A DNA stretch of 64,000 nucleotides, taken from positions 310,001 through 374,000 of the forward strand of contig MU385874.1 in assembly GCA_022497145.1 (NCBI GenBank), in the 5' to 3' direction. The notes below the pieces were generated by a model. It was given only the letters and a program-made list of their open reading frames with translations. It was not told the DNA's origin and ran no database searches. Position numbers and translations under genes: made by a program. This DNA is from Rostrohypoxylon terebratum. Its lineage: Eukaryota > Ascomycota > Sordariomycetes > Xylariales > Hypoxylaceae. Below are positions 58,259 to 64,000 of this stretch, piece by piece (within the stretch, counting starts at the first letter, position 1; the number at the start of each line of letters is the position of its first letter).

Positions 58259-58607
58259 CTAGGGTCCGTCATTTCCTTGGTCGTTGCCCGAGGATGGTGA
58301 CGGGGCTTGCCGAGCTTCTTTTTCAAGCCTCTTGTCTCTGAGGTACAGTCGTCGCGCACGCAACCGTTGTAGCTCTGCCTCAATTTCGTCTTTGGTGAAA
58401 GGCACTTTGTTGGACTGCTCCGGTTTGGGCCAAAAATCGGGCACGGAGAATCGTTCATCAAGATTGGTTCCGAAGTAGTACATGATGCCAATTGGGAACA
58501 TGACATACATGCCGAACTATTGTGGTAAGTAGGTATTATATATGACACGGGAGAAGAGGAGAACACAGATCACCAACTTTGAAAACTTCCAAATTTAACC
58601 CACCCAT
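58259..58607 (-). CDS. PET100: Cytochrome c oxidase assembly factor PET100
   Basis: Predicted 95-aa inner-membrane chaperone needed for assembly of cytochrome c oxidase. Exon 1 codes only ten residues (58607-58578, MGGLNLEVFK) and exon 2 is 58516-58259. The junction restores LEVFKFGMYVMFPIGIMYYFGTN across the splice, the conserved Pet100 start with its single membrane helix, followed by FSVPDFWPKPEQSNKVPFTKDEI and a charged helical tail. The intron (58577-58517) has donor GTTGGT, unusual at the third base, and acceptor AATAG, but no other donor gives the conserved sequence. It is convergent with the YebC/TACO1-like gene, another cytochrome-oxidase biogenesis factor. Confidence 0.93.
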
Positions 58608-59320
58608 CGCGAAGTGCGTGCAGGATGGATGTTTAGACAGGTATCGAATAGCATTGAATGCCAGCAAGAGAAACGGTATTTCTGGTCGTCTAGTCGTGCG
58701 GTCGCAAAATCTATGTAATGATCATACATATTAGATATGTGGATTGAAATCAGATAATTTATGATAATCAAGTATCAAATATTACCTATGGTCCTATGTA
58801 TGTAACCAATCAAAACTGCCGAATTCTCATATTTGAATAGGTACTGAAGTTAATTGGCCTACCTAGCTGCCTAGTACGTTCAAGTCTAGCGTATACTAGG
58901 TAAGTACCCACGCCGTAGTATCAATGTTAGTACGGTTGCGCCGGAATCGATACTATAGGTATAGGTATATGTACATCATAAGATTGTCACCAGCATACCT
59001 AGCCTACTAGTTAGGTACGTATAGCAGGTATATAGGTATGTATCCATTAGGTATGTCATGTAGGTACAAAGGTATATCCATGGATGACTTACATTAGTAA
59101 CGATGATCTATGATGTAATATGGTATAATATTGAAGTTATACTTACGTATCTAGTACATGCTACATACATACATATCACATGCAGGTATTCCTACGTAGT
59201 ACTACCTACCGTAGGTATTTACAATTTCACGTGGGTACTTAGGTACATAGAGTATATAGTCAGGGGCTCATAGTAGACATCGTCCAGACGCGTATAAGCA
59301 CTAGGTATTTATGAGGATTA
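58608..59320. other. Intergenic region
   Basis: AT-rich promoter of PET100 and 3' flank of SMP3, with many TAGGTA/TACCTA motifs (58860-59240). No gene is seen. Confidence 0.6.
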
Positions 59321-61219
59321 TTATATTTGAAGTTTGTCATATCTCAGAGGACGGCCGCAGCTCTTGGTTACCCTCCAAATGGCTAGGCCTCGTCTGCCAA
59401 TTACCCTCTCCAAAGTAGGCAAGAATCCATCTTCCGCCCAATCCAAATCATCCAGGTTCAGGTGTTTGGTATACCTCCAAACTTCTCGGAACCTCAACCC
59501 CTCCAGCCCCTTGTTATCTAAATACGGATCCAGCCATATCGATGAGAGTGGTGCGACAAGGTATGTGCCATTTGGTTCTTTGAGGTATTCAAGGCTCCTC
59601 CTGTCAGCCGGAGTATCGCAGGTCGCTACCTGCTCAAGTTCCGACAGTAATTGTCTTCCTTCCATTCCAGCTATATCCCTTGTCTGTAGAACGGCGTTCT
59701 TCCCATTCAGAAGCCAGATCGGCGGCATATATGTCTTCCACCAGATAGCCCGCGTCGCGTCCGCTTGTTTGCTCAGAAATACTTGAGCCATCACAATACC
59801 ACCTTGGTGATACACTCCCATGAGCAGGCCAAGGATCATATTGAAGCCCACCCAGACGCCAACCCAGGTTTTGAACAACCTAGGGTTCTTTGGAAGTTGC
59901 AGGGACGATAGGAGGAGCGGTATACAAGGGAGCAAGAATCGAGCTTCTTGGTGTTGGAATATCGACAGGACGAACACACCAGATATTGTCGATGCAAGTC
60001 TCAAGGAGAAATGGGGCCTCAGAAATAAAAGCACCACAGCTGGTCCTATGAGTAGCGGGATATTGACTAAGATATGTTGATACCAAGGATGCAATCCGTG
60101 CTCCGCCAAGTTAGAAGGCGAAATATTGTATCGAAGATTATTCAACGGAGTGATTACTGGGTGGCGGTGTAGGTCTGACCACGAGATGGAATGCGGTGTA
60201 TAGAAGGATGTATCGAGCGAAATGGCAACTAAGCTTGTCAAGAGCCCAGAAGTTGCCATGACAAGCAAAGACAAAGGTCTTTTAAGAGTAGAGTCAAGAG
60301 TTAGCAGCAACATGGGACGATTGGCTGGGAAATGAAAACAGAAGCAAGAATAGGAATAGGGATAGGGATAGGGATAATGTTCCTGAAAAAGAGACTTACT
60401 TCTTTATGAAATGGGGTATCAAGCGAAGCCCAGGGATGAGCAAAAACGCGGGGAAGGTTATTCTATTAAAAACGCCAAAGATAGACACGATCCCAAGAAC
60501 CGTAGATGCTGTCAAGGAAGAAGAGGCCTGCAATAGCTTAGGGGTCAACAATGAAGTCTAGATACATAACGTTCGAGCCTTTAGTTTCAAGAGATATCGA
60601 CGTACCGAAGCCTCAAGAATGCGCTCGATGAGCACCAAACACCATGCAACCGCAAGGGTCTCGATCGAGTTAGAGAAGGTATGTGTCTGAAAGGTCCAAG
60701 TCACATATGAAGATGCGACTAGCAACTTAGCCACTTGGCGATCCTTCCGAGATTGAGACTGAACTAGCTCATGGATAGCCCAATCCTCTAGAACGAAGCT
60801 GATTATAAACATTAGAAAACGCAATGTCCAAAATACGGCGATCGGCGGTATCTCGCCATCATTGCCGTTGCCGATCCACAGCCATCGCAAGAGGAGCATG
60901 GGCAATCCATAAACTGGCCACAGCGGAAACACACTTCGTATAGGGTATTCGCTCGTAAATTCCCATGTAAGTCGGACTGGGTAGCTGAAGATCTGGCCTG
61001 CAAAGACGCGGGACACCTCGTTAGTCTACATGTTACTACCATAGTACTGCATTACCATACATAGAGACTATCAAACGTTGTCGAGCTTGCCAGGTTTCGA
61101 CTCTACTCACCAGCTATGACCTCGGGACCTTGGAAGTTCTCGTCCGGGTGAAGATAGCTCGGCGAAAGGGCGAACCAAAGTCGTACCAAAATAAGAAGTA
61201 GATAGGTACGTCGCCACAT
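59321..61219 (-). CDS. SMP3: GPI mannosyltransferase IV, SMP3 family (GT22)
   Basis: Predicted 528-aa multi-pass ER enzyme that adds the fourth, alpha-1,2-linked mannose to the GPI precursor from dolichol-phosphate-mannose. Four exons: 61219-61111, 60997-60606, 60527-60400 and 60278-59321. The N-terminus contains the GT22 luminal motif HPDENFQGPE (His24-Glu27) after helix 1. Exon 2 carries SSYVTWTFQTHTFSNSIETL, a Smp3 signature. The third junction (GTAAGT to CTTAAAAG, branch-like GCTAAC) restores LIPHFIKK-PLSLLVMATSG; an ATG at 60313 just upstream lies in the intron and gives a false start. Exon 4 holds further helices including HPWYQHILVNIPLLIGP and IFQHQEARFLLPCIPLL. The length fits fungal Smp3. 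The next gene upstream on the same strand is LAS21, another GPI enzyme. Confidence 0.92.
60350..60376. repeat. GGGATA repeat inside SMP3 intron 3
   Basis: About four copies of AATAGG/GATAGG grading into GGGATA. It is telomere-like in look but does not match the TTAGGG unit. It lies wholly within the intron. Confidence 0.8.
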
Positions 61220-61388
61220 GGTTCACAACCCTATCCTTTCCCTATGGACATATGGATGCATTTAAAATCCTGGTATTGCTGTTTTGGCCTGGTGCGAATA
61301 TGTGCTCGGCCGTCGTGAGATGCAGTTGTAACTATAGCGTAGTTGCACACTTGTGTGCTATAACCTATGGTCGATCGTGTGCGCTGTC

Positions 61389-61434
61389 GCTTTCGCTTTC
61401 GCTTTCGGCTTTCGGCTTTCGGCTTTCGCTTTCG
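61389..61434. repeat. CTTTCG / GGCTTTCG tandem repeat
   Basis: Eight or so pyrimidine-rich copies, alternating CTTTCG and GGCTTTC units, 170 bp upstream of the SMP3 start. On the SMP3 sense strand the tract is purine-rich (CGAAAG). Confidence 0.8.
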
Positions 61435-62246
61435 TGGTCTTGGTACGGATCAGATTCGTGTAAACCTGTCAAGTGTTCGTTGACGCGTCGAGTGTTTTAT
61501 TTGTTCTATTGTTCTTTTATTGTTGTCAAGTTTGCGCAAGGTGAAGCAAGGCAATACGCGAAGCATCGGAACCGACTCTTCTCTAAAGTCGACTAAAAAT
61601 TAATATCGCGAAAAAAGAGATTAGATCAAAATGCATAATTAGTACCTCACGCAATATGCAATGAATAAGAAAGTAAAGAAAGTATTATTAAAAAGATAGG
61701 GGGAAATACAGCATATAACAGGATGGAAAGAGCGAAAATAACGAGAAAATTAAATACTATAACAGATTTAAAGAGAGACCGAATGTGGTAATAATAATAT
61801 TATTAAATCATTGTAAGTTATTCGGGTAGGGATGAATGGCGGGATGATGGGAAAGAAGGTAAGATGACACGGGTCACGAAATCCTTTTTTTTTTCCCGGC
61901 TGTTTGGTAACTTTTCAGGTAACCTGGGTTCCGTATGCATCCCTCGTTCAATCGTGAGCTTTAACAACGCTATTTTTTTTTTTCTAGAATAGTACTAATA
62001 CCTATTAGCAAAAAAACGCATGTATGTACAGCATTGATAGGAAGTATGCACCTAATTTTACGATTTTCGCATAAGGCACAGCTGAGTGCCACTCAAGGAT
62101 AGGAATGATAACTAGGTACCTAGGACCTAGGTATTAAATCTTATTAACTGGGGTCAATTTCGTGTTATTTACATACATAAGTACTTAGTACCCACATGTA
62201 TACATGTATACCTATTGAGAATCCATACCTACTACAGTAGGCGCCG

Positions 62247-62396
62247 TTTTTACCATAGGGAGACTCAATGACAGCTGTCACTAAAAGTGAGACAACTGCG
62301 AAACATTTGGCATAATTAGTGGCATAAGTTAGACTAGGTGCTGGACAGGTAATCCACTTTCCCTGACAGCTGTCGATGAGTCTCCTTATGGTAAAA
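62247..62396. mobile_element. 150-bp MITE-like element with 34-nt inverted ends
   Basis: TTTTACCATAGGGAGACTCA at the left is mirrored by its near-perfect reverse complement at the right. The arms 62247-62280 and 62364-62396 differ at about three positions and include the palindromic TGACAGCTGTCA. The centre has no coding capacity. Target-site duplication is unclear. Confidence 0.75.
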
Positions 62397-62669
62397 TTTA
62401 ATAGTGCTTCAAGGTCATACCTATTAGGTACATCCCTATAAGTAGCGATAGAATCAGCCAACATTGAAATTTCTATTTAGGTGAGAGAGGGTCATCGACT
62501 TTGCAAATAGTGTGATATACCTTGTATCATGAGAGACATATGTTATGTGCTATGGATTCCCTTTACAGAAATCACTCATATATATCATATATCATACCCC
62601 TCCATCTTCTCATATACATATGGATATGCGCATGCCATCAAATTGTATTAATAGCTCGCTCCTATCATT

Positions 62670-64000
62670 TTATTCGCGACCGAGACAGTACAGGAGACCA
62701 CCAAACGCCACATTTATAACCATGTGCTGACCCAGACTCCAGGCCATGCTATACAAATATTTTGGTGAAAATACCGTCCAGATGAACAGATGCGTTCTTA
62801 GGGCCGTGCACGCTATCATCACGAACCCAAGAGTCACCGCAACGAAGACGGTTAAGATTGTCGTATGCTGTCGGTATACAAAACGGGAGTCGTACTCTGC
62901 CGCTTGTCTCCTACGAAGCAGCAGCAAATTCAAAGCTGACGTCCACCACACTGGGGCTGCCCAGTTGCTCAGAAACGTTAAAACCCCCACTGCGATGATG
63001 TTGAAATCACTGACCCCATTGTACGCGCTCGACAGGTCCACGCCGGATATAGCATTAGAGCCTCCCATTGCGAAGAAAGACGAGAATTGTAGAAGGAGCG
63101 AAGATGTTGTGATTTCGGCTACATCCAAATGAAGGCCGCTCAAGCATACATATATGGCATGAAACAGCATAAAGAGCGGTATATTAGTGACCCGAGATTG
63201 TGTCAAGGCGAACAGTGTATACAAGTTATGTATCGTGCGCATTGCTATAGGGAGGGACACGTCAGCACAACTCTATCTCTTATACGTTCGAACAAGACTC
63301 ACCCTTCTCTCTAGAGGACTTCTTTCCCGGCAATAAGAGGCTATATAAAGGGCATACCAAGGTAAGCCCAAGGCCAAGGAAGACTGCCCGTGCCCGATTC
63401 GCAAGCGACGGCCCATCGAATACGTCCGCGAGCGTCTTCGCAAGCCCAACAACTAATTCAGGGGCATCTTCCTTGGTGAAAGCTAGCTTGAAGGAGATCG
63501 CGGAAGTTACAAGTCCTGCAACTACAGATCCTGAGATGACAACCGGGATATCTCCGAGGCTATTGAATAATTCAAACGAGACCATTGTATAAGTTGCAGT
63601 GACGAGATACCAAAGCAACGGTGGGCTCGCCACTACAAAACTAGTCACGATGTCAGGTTCTCCGGCAAATTTCTGACCGGTTTGGTTCCATCCGCGAACG
63701 AGCCTCATGGAACCGAGGGCGACTAAGCCCATGGCCAAAGACTCGCGTGTCATATGAGGTTTCCTATTTACAAGTTAGTTTTATATGATATAGCAATTAT
63801 TAGTAGTGCTTACGATTTGATAATCAGATAAAGCAGCCACGCGGACGTGGCCCAGTACCAAAAATGATGTTCTTCCTCAACATAGCTGCTAGCAAACATC
63901 ATTATACCGTAGAGCGCAGTGATTGAAACGAACGGCGCTAAATTAGACGCCCTCGTAGAAGCAGAAGTTATCGCGACATACGTAACCAATATGGAGGCAA
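62670..64000 (-). CDS. LAS21: GPI ethanolamine-phosphate transferase 2, LAS21/GPI7 (C-terminal part)
   Basis: Partial gene; only the C-terminal membrane half is in the window and the catalytic N-terminal domain lies beyond position 64000. Visible exons are 64000-63814, 63763-63303 and 63244-62670, with in-frame junctions (donors GTAAGC and GTGAGT, acceptors AATAG and TATAG). The first visible exon gives MMFASSYVEEEHHFWYWATS, and the second RLVRGWNQTGQKFAGEPDIV, both Las21/Gpi7 hallmarks. Exon 3 holds LYTLFALTQSRVTNIPLFMLF and at least four more helices. The enzyme adds ethanolamine phosphate to the second mannose of the GPI anchor in the ER. It is transcribed in the same direction as SMP3, 1.45 kb upstream of it. 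Confidence 0.9.

Larger units (their letters stand above)
61220..62669. other. Intergenic region between two GPI-pathway genes
   Basis: About 1.45 kb: SMP3 promoter, LAS21 3' flank, a CTTTCG repeat (61389-61434) and a MITE-like foldback (62247-62396). No gene is supported. Confidence 0.6.

Noticed and set aside
60279..60313. ATG at 60313 as start of a separate 330-aa protein
   Set aside because: The first twelve codons fall inside SMP3 intron 3; removing the intron joins exon 3 to PLSLLVMATSG in the conserved order.
62165..62464. 99-codon minus-strand ORF
   Set aside because: It spans the MITE-like element and its flanks; the sequence has no domain-like pattern.

Overview
This is filamentous-ascomycete (Pezizomycotina) nuclear DNA, most likely from a Sordariomycete; an order such as Xylariales is only a guess. 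The evidence is the intron style (short introns, mostly 47-165 nt, GT..AG, CTAAC/CTAAT-like branch sites, median exon phase conserved), closest family resemblance of the proteins to filamentous-fungal versions, and long AT-rich intergenic DNA full of AGGTACCTAGG-type palindromic motifs and microsatellites. No bacterial, viral or plasmid-like operon structure is present, and I found no tRNA, rRNA or CRISPR array.

Layout. 0-9 kb: haspin-type kinase (+), secreted DUF1996 protein (+), and the 25S rRNA m5C methyltransferase Rcm1 (-). 12-19 kb: an MFS drug/solute exporter (+) convergent with an RTA1-like membrane protein (-), then a GPI-anchored Ser/Thr/Pro-rich wall protein (-). 19-25 kb: gene-poor, with a 331-bp foldback element. 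25-32.6 kb: exportin-T/LOS1 (+), an unrecognised Cys/His protein (-), and an M18 aspartyl aminopeptidase (-). 32.6-41.6 kb: a 9-kb stretch with no supportable gene, a 152-bp foldback element at its edge and many simple repeats. 41.6-46.2 kb: Mediator tail subunit MED15 (+). 47.5-49.3 kb: a Whi5/Nrm1-family cell-cycle repressor (+) and a 97-aa Cys-rich small protein (+). 49.5-55.7 kb: the giant HEAT-repeat protein LAA1/HEATR5 (-). 56.8-58.6 kb: a mitochondrial YebC/TACO1 protein (+) convergent with the cytochrome-oxidase assembly factor PET100 (-). 59.3-64 kb: two GPI-anchor biosynthesis enzymes in tandem on the minus strand, SMP3 (fourth mannose) and LAS21/GPI7 (ethanolamine phosphate), the latter running off the window.

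Most genes are housekeeping: nuclear export of tRNA, rRNA modification, transcription (Mediator), mitosis (haspin), G1/S repression (Whi5), AP-1 clathrin traffic (LAA1), cytochrome oxidase biogenesis and GPI anchors. Two functional neighbourhoods stand out: TACO1-like next to PET100 (both cytochrome oxidase) and SMP3 next to LAS21 (both GPI). All splice models were built by eye from reading frame, splice consensus and family conservation. I did not find a convincing undescribed multi-gene system; the most unexplained material is three foldback elements without a transposase, the dispersed CCTAGG palindromes, two stop-free introns of length divisible by three, and a broken-looking 3' end of the YebC gene.
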